A DNA stretch of 64,000 nt from Agarilytica sp045430305. Lineage in GTDB: Bacteria; Pseudomonadota; Gammaproteobacteria; Pseudomonadales; Cellvibrionaceae. Location of the stretch: contig JAILXW010000001.1 of the NCBI GenBank assembly GCA_045430305.1, positions 930,001 through 994,000 on the forward strand, read 5' to 3'. The translations under genes were made by a program, and so were the position numbers. The notes below the pieces were generated by a model. That model was not told where the DNA came from. It saw only the letters and a list, made by a program, of their open reading frames with translations, and did no database searches. Shown piece by piece: positions 1-9,536 of the stretch; within the stretch, counting starts at the first letter, position 1; the number at the start of each line of letters is the position of its first letter.

Positions 1-321
1 TCCGCCACCTGAGTTTCGGATACGCTGTTTACAGCCTGGAGGGATGTTAACCACATCGCCAGGTTTTACGACCTCACACACACCATCACCAAGCTCTACA
101 ACACCCTGCCCTTCTGTTATTAGGTAGCGTTCAGACACGCCTTCCAGAGTATGCCAACGTGTTGTTTCCCCCGGCTCTAGTCGCGCGCGGGCAACGGATA
201 GATCCTCACTCGATTCAGAGTTAAGCACTTCGACAATATGGCAGCCTTCACCAAAAAAGTATTCTTTACTCTTATCAAATGGGTATAGTTTGGCTATTCC
301 CGTAATTTCTTCGGAATTCAT
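1..321 (-). CDS. Cupin-domain protein, 3' end cut by the window edge
   Basis: An open frame runs leftwards from ATG at 321-319 to base 1 (107 codons) without a stop. The translation holds a typical small cupin barrel: PGETTRWH is the first metal-binding cupin motif, followed by GVSERYLITEGQG and the second-motif region KPGDVVNIPPGCKQRI. Single-domain cupins of about 110-130 residues are sugar- or acid-binding or isomerase-like proteins of varied function, so no substrate can be given. It stands alone. A terminator belonging to the next gene (388-422) lies upstream of its start, so it probably has its own promoter in 322-387. The cupin fold is clear from the motifs; function is unknown. Confidence 0.8.
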   Translation of the reverse strand, partial: MNSEEITGIAKLYPFDKSKEYFFGEGCHIVEVLNSESSEDLSVARARLEPGETTRWHTLEGVSERYLITEGQGVVELGDGVCEVVKPGDVVNIPPGCKQRIRNSGGG

Positions 322-387
322 TGATCGCTCTTTCGTGAATCAATAATTATTTTTACTTACGTCACTCTACCGGTAGTTTCATATAGC

Positions 388-422
388 AAAAAAAAGCCAC
401 CCGATTTGGGTGGCTTTTTTAC
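388..422 (-). terminator. Rho-independent terminator of the gene at 436-987
   Basis: The stem AGCCACCC (395-402) pairs with GGGTGGCT (408-415) around a 5-base loop. It is flanked by an A-run (388-395) and a T-run (415-420), so it could work in both directions. It sits 14 bases past the stop of the minus-strand gene. Confidence 0.85.
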
Positions 423-435
423 TTCAAAAACGTAT

Positions 436-987
436 CTATAACCTGACATTAATTACTTTATTATTTTCGTCAAACTCAACGGCCTTTTTCTTGAAGCGAT
501 TTAGCCAAAACGTATAGCGATAAGCTGAAAGTGAAGGGTTTGCATGATACGGAGGACGACCCATCGCAATATGAATACCCTCACGAGACATTCCGACTTT
601 AGGCTGACCTAAACGAATGCCTTGAATATCGACTTCACTCATACTATCAATCTTCTTTTTATCGCATTCTGAACCAAAAAAACCTTCTGCCACCTGCATC
701 AGGCTAACGCCGGCACTTCTAGTATGTTTATCCCATTTTAAAATGTAACCCATGCCTTCCCAATCAAACTCAATCACTTTCTTCTTAACTTTGGTGATCG
801 TCACATCAGAACAAACAGGTATTAAACCCGGCATTTGATAGTTCATTGAATAAACAAGCCGCTTATTCATATCAGGATGTAAATTAACGATGGTTTGAAG
901 CTTGTCGCCTTTCTTAATCTCACCAAATGCGACTGGAGCGATCAAAACGAATAGAGCGATCTGTAAAAGAGTTGCGAATTTTTTCAT
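436..987 (-). CDS. Periplasmic protein with SmpA/BamE-like C-terminal segment
   Basis: 183 residues. The N-terminus (MKK, then a hydrophobic stretch ending APVAFG) is a signal peptide cleaved near residue 22, so the protein is exported. The middle has two cysteines (in PVCSDV and SECDKK) that could form a disulfide. The C-terminal stretch GQPKVGMSREGIHIAMGRPP, then an aromatic YRYTFWL and a charged FDENNKV, resembles the fold of BamE/OmlA-type lipoproteins (small beta-lactamase-inhibitor-like domains). There is no lipobox cysteine at the cleavage site. It is monocistronic with its own terminator just downstream. The role is unknown; the BamE resemblance is by eye. Confidence 0.7.
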   Translation of the reverse strand: MKKFATLLQIALFVLIAPVAFGEIKKGDKLQTIVNLHPDMNKRLVYSMNYQMPGLIPVCSDVTITKVKKKVIEFDWEGMGYILKWDKHTRSAGVSLMQVAEGFFGSECDKKKIDSMSEVDIQGIRLGQPKVGMSREGIHIAMGRPPYHANPSLSAYRYTFWLNRFKKKAVEFDENNKVINVRL

Positions 988-1257
988 ATTTATATTTTCT
1001 CCAAGAATCCATAGGTCTACCCCCCCTCAAAGGCCTGCTGAGCACACTCACAAAACAATCAGCACACCAGCGTGGTAGCGGCTGGACATTCTACGTCTAA
1101 ACACAAGCTAGTGCAGGGGATCTAGACGCCAACTTGGGCGCCCACACCTCCACTATTCACAAAATAAATACCCTCTATGCAGGATATAACCTTGGTTAAT
1201 ACTGCAAAATCGATTACTCTGGGCACGATTTATCGATGTACAGCCACTAGGACGGCC

Positions 1258-2475
1258 ATGTTTAGACAATTATCTCCCAAACAGCGCTGGCAATTTTTAC
1301 TCATCATTGCAGTGGCGTTTTTGTATTTCGCTTCTGCGTCAATGATGCTGTACTTCCCAAAGTATATTGTCGATTTAGGGGGCAACGAACAACAAGCGGG
1401 CTGGTTGAGTGGTGTCAGCCTCATACCAATGCTGCTCTTTTCGCTTTTTATCGGTTCAATGTCGGATAAATACGGCTCAAAAACACTGGTAATGTCGGGG
1501 CTCATTCTCTTTTCTTTATCGACCTATTTGCAGGGCTATATTACAGACACCGGGTATGAAACGTTTTGTTTGAGGTTTCTTCAAGGCATGGGCCACGCGC
1601 TTGTGTTTTCCCCCTTGCTCGCAGAGGTGGCACGCATCATTCCTGATGGCTATCGCGCTGCAGGTATCGGATATTTTACTGTCTCTATTCAAGCGGGTAA
1701 TACGCTCGGAAGCTCCATCGGTGAACTTTGTATTAAGATGTGGTCATACACGTCGCTCTTTAACATCGCAACCTTTATTGGCTTAACTGCACTCATTGCG
1801 CTTTTTGGAATTAAATCAACAAAACAACAACCCCAAAACAGCTCGAAACAAAAAATTAGCGACACGCAACAAACGACAGCTTTACCAAACCAATACTTTG
1901 GTTACTTAGCTGTACTGCTTATACTCGGCTGTAGTTTTGGTATCGCATTACAGTTTATGCCAATATATTTCGATTTCTTATTGCGCGAAGAACTCGTGCA
2001 AACTCCAATTTCTAACCTTTATTTTATGACCTCGTGTTTAATGACGGTAGCAATGGTTCGCCTATTTATAGGGCACCATACAGATGGCATACATCGAGAC
2101 AAAATCTTAAAGGTCTGTTTTGTCGTCATGCTTTTCTCTCTTGCGGCACTTCCTTTTATTCGCAGTGAATTTGCATCATTACTAATTTCCATATGTTTTG
2201 GACTTTCTTACGGCTTAATTTTCCCCTCGGTCAATGCACAAATAATTGAGATGGTAGACGCTGACAAACGAGGAAAATCGTCCGGTATATTGGCGGTAGT
2301 TTACGAAGTGGGTTTTAGGGGTATGCCGGTACTTGCTGGTAGCTTGGTTTTTTATATTGGCTATACACAAATGTTTTACACCCTTTGCGTAGCCTTTGGC
2401 TTAAGTATATTGTTTTTACTATATACCAAACGCAAAGATAAAAACGCGATTTCAAAGCCCCCACTAACAGTTTAA
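1258..2475 (+). CDS. Major facilitator superfamily transporter
   Basis: About 405 residues with some 12 hydrophobic segments and the MFS loop signature GSMSDKYGSK between TM2 and TM3. The second half repeats the pattern after a hydrophilic central loop rich in Gln and Ser (KQQPQNSSKQKISDTQQ). It is an inner-membrane secondary transporter; the substrate cannot be read from sequence. The reading frame is open from 1177, but that start would add 27 polar residues unlike any MFS N-terminus and has no Shine-Dalgarno sequence. ATG 1258 follows AGGAC and gives MFRQLSPKQRWQF followed directly by TM1, so I chose it. Converges on the DegV gene with only 9 bases between the stops. Confidence 0.85.
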   Translation: MFRQLSPKQRWQFLLIIAVAFLYFASASMMLYFPKYIVDLGGNEQQAGWLSGVSLIPMLLFSLFIGSMSDKYGSKTLVMSGLILFSLSTYLQGYITDTGYETFCLRFLQGMGHALVFSPLLAEVARIIPDGYRAAGIGYFTVSIQAGNTLGSSIGELCIKMWSYTSLFNIATFIGLTALIALFGIKSTKQQPQNSSKQKISDTQQTTALPNQYFGYLAVLLILGCSFGIALQFMPIYFDFLLREELVQTPISNLYFMTSCLMTVAMVRLFIGHHTDGIHRDKILKVCFVVMLFSLAALPFIRSEFASLLISICFGLSYGLIFPSVNAQIIEMVDADKRGKSSGILAVVYEVGFRGMPVLAGSLVFYIGYTQMFYTLCVAFGLSILFLLYTKRKDKNAISKPPLTV

Positions 2476-2499
2476 AAAAGCGATCTAAGCCGCTTTTTC
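2474..2499. terminator. Bidirectional terminator shared by the MFS and degV-like genes
   Basis: AAAAAGCG (2475-2482) and CGCTTTTT (2491-2498) form a stem with an 8-base loop and A/T runs on both sides. The MFS stop codon lies at its left edge and the DegV stop codon lies in the loop. Confidence 0.75.
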
Positions 2500-3426
2500 C
2501 AGCCATTTATTGGGCTCACACGCCATCGCTAACGAGATGGAGCCAACACTCGTATATATTCCGCCCGCCAAACTCATAACAGACGTCATCATTTTTACCT
2601 TATGTGCTTCTGCAGTAGATTTTAGCTCTTGATAACCTGGCAGCTGCGCTAACTCCTCTAATGGCCCTGCGTAATTTAGAACTAGCATAGGAAATTGCAA
2701 CCCCGACTCGATCTGGATTGATGCATGCTCAAAGAGTTGTTTCGCCGCTTTTCGAAAACCAAATGACTTCGCCGCAAGGTATGATGAGTCGTTACGATTA
2801 CACAAAATTGGATGAATGCCGAGCGTGTCGGCAATAAAGACTTGTGCCCAGCCTACCGATGTCTCGTTGCGTTTTTGCGAGCGCTCTAATGCCAGTAATG
2901 GCTTACGAGGCAAAATAAAGGTATGTATATTGGAAGACAGCACATCCATTTCTCGCCTAACTTCTTGTGGGTCTTGGCCTTTTAAAATTCGGCGTATTGT
3001 TTCTGCCACCATCAGCCCCTGACCAGCAAACACGGTGCGGCTATCCATTACTCGGATGGTGATATCGCGATGTCGATCACCAAGCTTTCGCCTCACAGAA
3101 GACGCCGCCACATTGGCATTGTTATAAGTGTCACCTTGAGTGCGGTTGACCGTTTGCACAACGATCATTTTGTGCCCCGACTTTATCGCTCTGACAATGG
3201 CTGCTTCAAAATCTTCTGGGCGGGGTGGCGCAGTCGATACATCGTGTTTTTTCGATAGACGCCCCGACTGAAAAATAGCGAGATTTTTGTCTTGTTTGCA
3301 GGGGTCTGAAATGGTTTTTCCATCGATGGAAATTAATAATGGTACCTGCTGAATATTATATTTATCGATAATTTTCGAGGGCAAACTACACGATGAATCG
3401 GTGATCACTGCGATGCGTTTAGACAT
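2485..3426 (-). CDS. DegV family fatty-acid-binding protein
   Basis: 313 residues, the usual length for DegV proteins. The N-terminus IAVITDSSCSLP is the family hallmark; the segment DVSTAPPRPEDFEAAI corresponds to the conserved TSQPxPxxF-type region, and VMDSRTVFAGQGLMV to the central DS..xS.G.G motif. Family members (FakB in Firmicutes) bind a fatty acid between two alpha/beta domains and can present it to a FakA kinase. No fakA is visible here, and gammaproteobacterial DegV proteins lack a well-defined role. It is convergent with the MFS gene and faces a 458-bp gap upstream. Confidence 0.88.
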   Translation of the reverse strand: MSKRIAVITDSSCSLPSKIIDKYNIQQVPLLISIDGKTISDPCKQDKNLAIFQSGRLSKKHDVSTAPPRPEDFEAAIVRAIKSGHKMIVVQTVNRTQGDTYNNANVAASSVRRKLGDRHRDITIRVMDSRTVFAGQGLMVAETIRRILKGQDPQEVRREMDVLSSNIHTFILPRKPLLALERSQKRNETSVGWAQVFIADTLGIHPILCNRNDSSYLAAKSFGFRKAAKQLFEHASIQIESGLQFPMLVLNYAGPLEELAQLPGYQELKSTAEAHKVKMMTSVMSLAGGIYTSVGSISLAMACEPNKWLEKAA

Positions 3427-3884
3427 TTGGGTTCCTTATATTTACACGAGAAATATCCGCTATTAGTAGCCATACTCAGACGTCCCTGCCCTTCAATATC
3501 CTTCGATATACTGACCCAGCTTAGCCTTGATTCGTTAAGTTCAACAGCAGACCCTTGCCATAAAGCGTGTAGGAAATTGACCATTGATAGCAGGTTTGAT
3601 GTATTTAATGCCAACTCATGTATTGTGAAACCCGTGAGGTATTTTTAAATCTGAAGGGATAAAACCAAAGCACTTGAACGTTCACAATTTCTAAACGATT
3701 TAATTGTAATGTCGCAATAGATATATTCGATATAGCAGAGCCCTTACTTTTTAATAACCAATCAATTCATCTAAGGAAAATCGATGGAACCGACTGCCAG
3801 CTCACGCAATCAAAAAGCACCTTTACATTACCCACAAGCTACGCTAGCTTTATGACGTTTGTAGATAGGCATGGGCAGTAGAAT
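3427..3884. other. 458-bp gap between degV-like gene and the 3885 gene
   Basis: This stretch must hold the promoters of the divergent genes on either side. The only protein-like content I can support is the short ORF at 3784-3855, listed separately. Overlapping longer ORFs on both strands (3405-3614, 3427-3648) show no recognisable motif and I treat them as chance. Confidence 0.5.
3784..3855 (+). CDS. Possible 23-residue leader ORF
   Basis: ATG 3784 is preceded by AAGGA at good spacing (6 bases), a better ribosome site than that of the downstream gene at 3885. The ORF encodes MEPTASSRNQKAPLHYPQ and a few more residues, and stops at TGA 3853. It lies 29 bases upstream of the next start and in the same direction, so it could be a leader peptide or a small protein. 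There is no homology evidence; it may be fortuitous. Confidence 0.3.
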   Translation: MEPTASSRNQKAPLHYPQATLAL

Positions 3885-4547
3885 ATGAATGATATTGTGA
3901 TAGAAAACGTTGAATTAACAAGTGTTGCCCCCGCTGAAGCAGACGAAACATCCATTCCAGAAAAGTCAGATCGAAGAATAAATTTTTCGCTACGTCAGGA
4001 AAATAAAATTCGCCGCAAAAAACATTTAACCTACCTGTTTGACAATTGCTTTTTAGCTCACAAACGCAGCGGAAGTAAAAGACCTGAATTAATCTCCGAC
4101 ATTCGCTTCCTTGATGAAGAGTTCGAAAGTAACCTTAACATTTCCTGGAAGATCATCTCGATGGGGCTCGTGTTATTCAGCTGCAGCTTACTGGTCGAAA
4201 CATACGGGAATCTATCTCTTCTATCTTTTATAGGCCTAGTCGCAATCTCGGCCATATTCCTAATACTAGGCATATTCAACTCCACTTACCGGCTTAACAT
4301 CCACACAAAAAACGGGCAGCTAAAAGTAGCAGAGTTGTTTTTCAACTTGCCGAATAAAGTAGAGTTTCATGAATTTTGTGACAATTTGAAACGTGCAATA
4401 CAGAAAGCACAAAAGAAACTCCCCGATGGCAACAAAAAGTACGCGCTAGAAATGACAGAGCACAGGCGTATTTTTGAAAGTGGAGCCATAAAAGAAGCGG
4501 ATTATATAAACGCGAAAGAAAACATTATGAAATGTTTTAAAGGGTAG
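3885..4547 (+). CDS. Unrecognised membrane protein with two TM segments and a SHOCT-like tail
   Basis: 220 residues. A charged N-terminal cytoplasmic region (about residues 1-85; basic stretch NKIRRKKH) is followed by two closely spaced hydrophobic helices (about 88-107 and 111-130). The C-terminal region (about 135-220) ends in EHRRIFESGAIKEADYINAKENIM, which resembles the SHOCT motif, a short helical pair usually at protein ends and thought to mediate oligomerisation. I do not recognise the protein as a whole. The start codon has only a weak ribosome site; the leader ORF at 3784 may matter for its translation. Convergent with the glutamate dehydrogenase gene. Confidence 0.65.
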   Translation: MNDIVIENVELTSVAPAEADETSIPEKSDRRINFSLRQENKIRRKKHLTYLFDNCFLAHKRSGSKRPELISDIRFLDEEFESNLNISWKIISMGLVLFSCSLLVETYGNLSLLSFIGLVAISAIFLILGIFNSTYRLNIHTKNGQLKVAELFFNLPNKVEFHEFCDNLKRAIQKAQKKLPDGNKKYALEMTEHRRIFESGAIKEADYINAKENIMKCFKG

Positions 4548-4574
4548 AAACCCGTAGCGAGCCCAGTCCATAAA

Positions 4575-4604
4575 GGCGCCACCGAACTCCCGTTCAGCGG
4601 CACC
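4575..4604 (-). terminator. Strong hairpin 3' of the glutamate dehydrogenase gene
   Basis: Arms 4575-4587 and 4592-4604 form 13 continuous pairs when read as minus-strand RNA (three of them G-U) around a GGGA loop, a GNRA-type tetraloop, followed by UUU. Read on the plus strand, three positions become mismatches, so the structure belongs to the minus-strand transcript. It lies 36 bases past the stop at 4641. Confidence 0.75.
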
Positions 4605-4640
4605 ACGCTATACCAGTGTTATTTCAATTCTGGTTAGGCG

Positions 4641-7600
4641 CTACAGTTTTTCGCAATGCTCGGTAGATTGCGCCAAATCAATAAGCTCACGCATCGCAAC
4701 AGAAAACATCGCATAATCGGTTTGCTGTGTGCCCTGCACTTCATTCACCATAGCGCGCCAACGATCTACCATATAAGCATTCTTTTCAGACCAGAGCTTG
4801 AGCACTTCTTCTAAATCTCGCTCGTCTTGCAACCTGATCATCGCAACCGTCAATCTGCGTAGTTGCGCTTCTAAATCGTCAATATAGCTTTCTCTGGCAA
4901 GCGCTTGCCAATACGTCTCTACATTTACATTAGAGATTTGTGTAGCAAACCAATTTAGCCCAAGGTCTTCAAACACTCTAAAGAATATTTTAGACACATC
5001 GATTAACGAGCTTTTTGACATTATGGAGGCCTCCACTACACTGAGACCCGAAAACAAATTGGCTGGCATAGAAAGTGGCAGTATCCACTCTTCTGACACA
5101 CCACCCTCGCGAAGCTTATCTCCACGCTGCAACCATTCCTCTCGCGCGGTTCCTTTTACAACCTCGCCCATCATTTTCTGAACGGCATTAACACCTTCCA
5201 TGAAAACGGCGACTTCTTTCGCTGGCATTAGCCCCGCTCTTCTATTCCGTAAAAACCAACGTGTTCCACGGCGTACGCGACGCACCATGTTAGCCATAAT
5301 TTCATATTGAAACTCAGCAGGGACCTTATTGTCGAGCGACTTAATGTATTCCTGAAACCGTTCAAACTGAAACACATCGCGAGACACAATGTATGCACGG
5401 GCTATCTCAGCAAGCGATGCCCCTGTCGTTTCAATTAAGCGATGGCCAGCCGTAATACCCAAATTATTGATAAGATCATTGGCGACTTGAGTTCCGACGA
5501 TTTCTCGCTTTAGACGGTGTTGGTATATTTCATCTGGATATTTTTTTCTAAGTTTTTCCGGGAATGCTGTTTCAATTTCTTTTACGATATAGGCGTCCTC
5601 TGCAATATCAGAAGCGATCAGCGATTCTTTCATCATGACCTTTGCGTAAGAAATCATTACGGATAATTCTGGTCGCGCCAACGCCTTGCCTTGGCCCTGA
5701 CGTTCAACGATTGCTTCATCCGTTGGCAAAAACTCCAGCTGTCTATTGAGTTTTCCTTGGTTTTCCAAGAAACTAATAAAACGGCGATATTCAGTAAGAC
5801 GCTGTACAACCTCATGTTCGGCCATACTAATAGACATCGTTTGGCGATAGTTATTTTTGAGCACCAAATCTGCTACATCATCGGTCATGTTAGCGAGAAA
5901 ACGATTGCGCTGTTTAGATGTTAAATCTCCGTTTGCAACAAGCTCATCTAGCAAAATTTTGATATTGACCTCATGGTCGGAACAATCAACACCCGCTGCG
6001 TTGTCAATAAAGTCGGTATTACATGAGCCGTTATGTAGAGAAAATTCTACTCGCCCCAACTGGGTCAGGCCGAGGTTACCGCCCTCACCAAATACTTTAC
6101 ATCGCAATTCATTGCCGTTTACACGCAAACTGTCATTGGCCTTGTCGCCCACCTCGCTGTGTGTTTCCCAGCTGGCTTTTACGTATGTACCAATTCCGCC
6201 GTTCCATATCAGATCTACCGGTGCTTTGAGTAGTTGGTGAATGAGATCATTTGGCGCTAGCTTATCGTCTTTAATATCAAACGCTTTTTTCATTGCCGCA
6301 GAAATCGTAATCGATTTAGCCGAGCGAGAGAACACCCCGCCCCCTTTGGAAATAAGCTTTTTATCAAAGTCTTCCCAACTTACGCCAGGGGTTTCGAAAA
6401 GTCGTTTTCTCTCAATAAATGTTTTTGCAGAATCAGGGCTTGGATCAATAAAAATATGCAGATGATTAAACGCCGCTTGCAACCTAATATGCTCAGACAA
6501 CAACATACCGTTACCGAACACGTCACCCGCCATATCACCGACACCGATAACAGTGAACGCTTCATTTTGAATATCGACGCCTTTTTCTCTGAAGTGCCGC
6601 TGAACTGACACCCAAGCGCCACGCGCGGTGATTCCCATACCTTTATGGTCATACCCCTGGCTGCCACCAGACGCAAATGCATCACCTAACCAAAAATTAT
6701 TGGCGATCGAAATCTCGTTTGCGATATCGGAAAATGTCGCTGTACCTTTATCTGCTGCTACGACCAGATAAGGGTCATCAGGGTCTTTTCGTATTACGCT
6801 TTCCGGTGCGACTATTTCACCATCAATAAAGTTATCTGTAATATCGAGCAGACCTTGAATAAAGGTTTTATAACAAGAAACACCCTCGTTGAAAAACTCT
6901 TCTCGCGACATGGATTTATTCAATTTTTTCGCGACAAACCCACCCTTTGCACCGTGGGGTACAATTACCGCATTTTTAACTTGCTGTGCTTTAACTAAAC
7001 CAAGTACTTCTGTGCGAAAATCTTGCAATCGATCTGACCAACGTAACCCACCACGAGATACTTTTCCGCCTCGTAAATGCACACCCTCTACTCGTGGTGA
7101 ATAGACGAAAATCTCAAACATAGGCCGAGGTTCGGGGATATCCGGAATATCACGTGGACTGAATTTAATGGAGATATAACTTTTATCTTCACCTGACGAG
7201 CATTTTTGGAAGAAGTTTGTGCGCAACGTTCCCGTTATTAGATCGAGGTAGCGTCGCAACACACGATCTTCGTTGAGGTTTTGAACCGCATCTAGCGCTT
7301 CTTCAATTTTACTTTGCAAGCGCTCAATTCGGCCATCTTCGACATCTTCATTTTTATTCACACGCGGATCAAAGGTCGCTTTAAACAATGCCACCAAGTT
7401 ACGTGTAATATCTAAATGGTGTACCAAAGTATCTGCAATAAACTGTTGTGTCGTGTTGAAACCAATTTGCTTTAAGTAGGTTGCATAGGCGCGCAACATT
7501 GTCACTTCTCGCCAATTGAGCCGCGCACCGAGCACCAATCGGTTGAACGCATCACTTTCACTGTTGCCACGCCATACGTTAAAAAAAGCATCTTCAAAAT

Positions 7601-9536
7601 GCGCACGTACGGCATGCACATCAACGTGCACAGGCAAACCAAAGGTCAATTGAAAATCGTGTAACCACACCAAACCTTGCGATTCTGTATGAATTTTGTA
7701 GGGGTGCTCGCCCAACACGCGCAAGCCTAGATGTTCGAGAATAGGAATAACATCACTCAGTTCCAACGGCTCGTGTAGATGCATAATTTTAAATCGCATC
7801 GTATCTTCAGCCGCATCAATGGGTCGGTACAAGTTCATTGCCACACTGCTTTCATCTGACAACGATTCCAACATTTCAATATCTGTTGCTGCCGAACGAG
7901 CATCAAACTGTTCTTGATAACTTTGTGAAAAGGCGTGATGGTACAGTTTGTAGTTGGCTATGCCTCGCGTTTCACCGAAATGCTCGATAAGTGCGTCTTG
8001 AAGGTGCTCTGCCCAGTTTCTGGTGACATCAACAATGGAGTCTTCTAGTGCTTTTTGATCGACCTCGATTTTTTTACCGCAATCGATACGAAATACAAAT
8101 TGAGCACGAGCCAAATTTGATTCAGAAAAGTAGCTTGTAGAATCGCACTCATTGCTCCCCAGTGCCTCGCCAATAAGCTTTTCTATTTTCATCCGAACCT
8201 GTGTGTTGTACAGGTCTTTCGGTACATACACCATACAATTTACAAAACTACCAAATGGATCTTCACGCAAAATTAGACGGACCACATGCCGCTCATTGAT
8301 CGATGCGATATTCCAGATATTTTTGAATAAGGTTTCTTTGTCTGACTGGAAAATTTCTTCTTTGGGGAAATTTTCAATAACACGAATCAGGTTTTTACCG
8401 TAATAACCATTAGTATCTAAGCCAGACGTTTCAATTACATAATCTATTTTTTCTCGCATTAAGGGGATATGACGCGGAGACATCGCGTAAACACCGTACG
8501 TGAACAGACCTAAGAAACGGTATTCACCACAAACGTTCCCCTTCTCATCTATTTTTTTCACGGCAATGTAATCAGGGTATACACCCCGATGTACATTCGA
8601 TCGCGTGGAAGATTTAGAAAAGAAAACGGCTTCCTTACTTTCGTGAAAGTTAAGCATGCCTTCATTTGAATCAATGGAAATAATGTCTGAATTATCGTCG
8701 CTAAGCTTTCTGAAAATACCGAGGCGGCTCTCCGTTAATTCCTTAAGTCCTTTTTTTCGCCCTGTTTTTACGAGGTCATATTCTCGAAAGCCAAGAAAAG
8801 TAAAATTGTGCTCCCGCAGCCACCCTAAAAATGCAAAAGACTCGGAAGCACTAGCACAACAGTCTTTTATATTGGTACGACACTGCTCTAAACGTTCAAC
8901 TAACGGAGGGTAATCATTCACAACGTTCGCAACATCTTTTAATACCGTCTGAATCGAGCGGCGAATATCCGCCAACTGGGCATCATCAGTATGCAAATTT
9001 ATCTCGAGATAAATAAGCGCTTCTTTACCACAGCCCTTGGGCAGCTCAGTACCACTCTGCTTGTTTTTAGCATCCCCCATCATGCCTTGGCACAGCTGCT
9101 TGTATTTGCCTCGTGAATCACGCTCAACCACACAAACAAAACTCTGCACCACGTGCATGGGTACTGCACGACGGTTCAATTCCAAGCGAATGGAGTCCAC
9201 CAGAAAAGGCATATCCTTTTGAAGAACGGTGATGACCGTACGACCGCACATCCAGCCGTGCTCGTCCAAATTGGGGTTGAAGACCTGTACCTTTGCGGCT
9301 GTTTTCGGCCCATTCTCAATAAACAGACTGAGTTCAAAAAGGAACCCGTATAGGTCACTTAGTTCACGTCCAACCCAGGCATCAAGCGGGAAATACTTCA
9401 GATAGGCTTTAGCAAATTCGAGATGCTTCTCGGCCTTTTCTGCGCCACCCTCGCCATCGAGCATTTTTTTTGCCAGGGCTGAATATTTTTTAACCAATGA
9501 CGTGTGATTTTCTATGTGACTGCTATTAATTTCCAC
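4641..9536 (-). CDS. gdhB: NAD-dependent glutamate dehydrogenase, large (about 180 kDa) type
   Basis: 1631 residues, matching the large bacterial NAD-GDH class (about 1600 residues). It oxidatively deaminates glutamate to 2-oxoglutarate and ammonium with NAD+, a catabolic cytoplasmic enzyme. The N-terminal half (about 1-750) is the regulatory region with ACT-like folds of this family. The catalytic core starts near residue 820 with GGKVSRGGLRWSDR, then VKNAVIVPHGAKGGFV with the substrate lysine, the dinucleotide-binding GVGDMAGDVFGNG near 997, and WNGGIGTYVK near 1108. The C-terminal about 400 residues are helical and family-specific. It is a single-gene transcript with a hairpin terminator downstream. 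Divergent from moxR. The family is certain; the symbol follows Pseudomonas use. Confidence 0.96.
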   Translation of the reverse strand: MEINSSHIENHTSLVKKYSALAKKMLDGEGGAEKAEKHLEFAKAYLKYFPLDAWVGRELSDLYGFLFELSLFIENGPKTAAKVQVFNPNLDEHGWMCGRTVITVLQKDMPFLVDSIRLELNRRAVPMHVVQSFVCVVERDSRGKYKQLCQGMMGDAKNKQSGTELPKGCGKEALIYLEINLHTDDAQLADIRRSIQTVLKDVANVVNDYPPLVERLEQCRTNIKDCCASASESFAFLGWLREHNFTFLGFREYDLVKTGRKKGLKELTESRLGIFRKLSDDNSDIISIDSNEGMLNFHESKEAVFFSKSSTRSNVHRGVYPDYIAVKKIDEKGNVCGEYRFLGLFTYGVYAMSPRHIPLMREKIDYVIETSGLDTNGYYGKNLIRVIENFPKEEIFQSDKETLFKNIWNIASINERHVVRLILREDPFGSFVNCMVYVPKDLYNTQVRMKIEKLIGEALGSNECDSTSYFSESNLARAQFVFRIDCGKKIEVDQKALEDSIVDVTRNWAEHLQDALIEHFGETRGIANYKLYHHAFSQSYQEQFDARSAATDIEMLESLSDESSVAMNLYRPIDAAEDTMRFKIMHLHEPLELSDVIPILEHLGLRVLGEHPYKIHTESQGLVWLHDFQLTFGLPVHVDVHAVRAHFEDAFFNVWRGNSESDAFNRLVLGARLNWREVTMLRAYATYLKQIGFNTTQQFIADTLVHHLDITRNLVALFKATFDPRVNKNEDVEDGRIERLQSKIEEALDAVQNLNEDRVLRRYLDLITGTLRTNFFQKCSSGEDKSYISIKFSPRDIPDIPEPRPMFEIFVYSPRVEGVHLRGGKVSRGGLRWSDRLQDFRTEVLGLVKAQQVKNAVIVPHGAKGGFVAKKLNKSMSREEFFNEGVSCYKTFIQGLLDITDNFIDGEIVAPESVIRKDPDDPYLVVAADKGTATFSDIANEISIANNFWLGDAFASGGSQGYDHKGMGITARGAWVSVQRHFREKGVDIQNEAFTVIGVGDMAGDVFGNGMLLSEHIRLQAAFNHLHIFIDPSPDSAKTFIERKRLFETPGVSWEDFDKKLISKGGGVFSRSAKSITISAAMKKAFDIKDDKLAPNDLIHQLLKAPVDLIWNGGIGTYVKASWETHSEVGDKANDSLRVNGNELRCKVFGEGGNLGLTQLGRVEFSLHNGSCNTDFIDNAAGVDCSDHEVNIKILLDELVANGDLTSKQRNRFLANMTDDVADLVLKNNYRQTMSISMAEHEVVQRLTEYRRFISFLENQGKLNRQLEFLPTDEAIVERQGQGKALARPELSVMISYAKVMMKESLIASDIAEDAYIVKEIETAFPEKLRKKYPDEIYQHRLKREIVGTQVANDLINNLGITAGHRLIETTGASLAEIARAYIVSRDVFQFERFQEYIKSLDNKVPAEFQYEIMANMVRRVRRGTRWFLRNRRAGLMPAKEVAVFMEGVNAVQKMMGEVVKGTAREEWLQRGDKLREGGVSEEWILPLSMPANLFSGLSVVEASIMSKSSLIDVSKIFFRVFEDLGLNWFATQISNVNVETYWQALARESYIDDLEAQLRRLTVAMIRLQDERDLEEVLKLWSEKNAYMVDRWRAMVNEVQGTQQTDYAMFSVAMRELIDLAQSTEHCEKL

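Noticed and set aside
3405..3614. 69-codon ORF overlapping the degV-like start
   Set aside because: Overlaps the true gene start and shows no recognisable features.
5857..6240. 127-codon ORF antisense to gdhB
   Set aside because: It lies wholly within the conserved catalytic part of the dehydrogenase.
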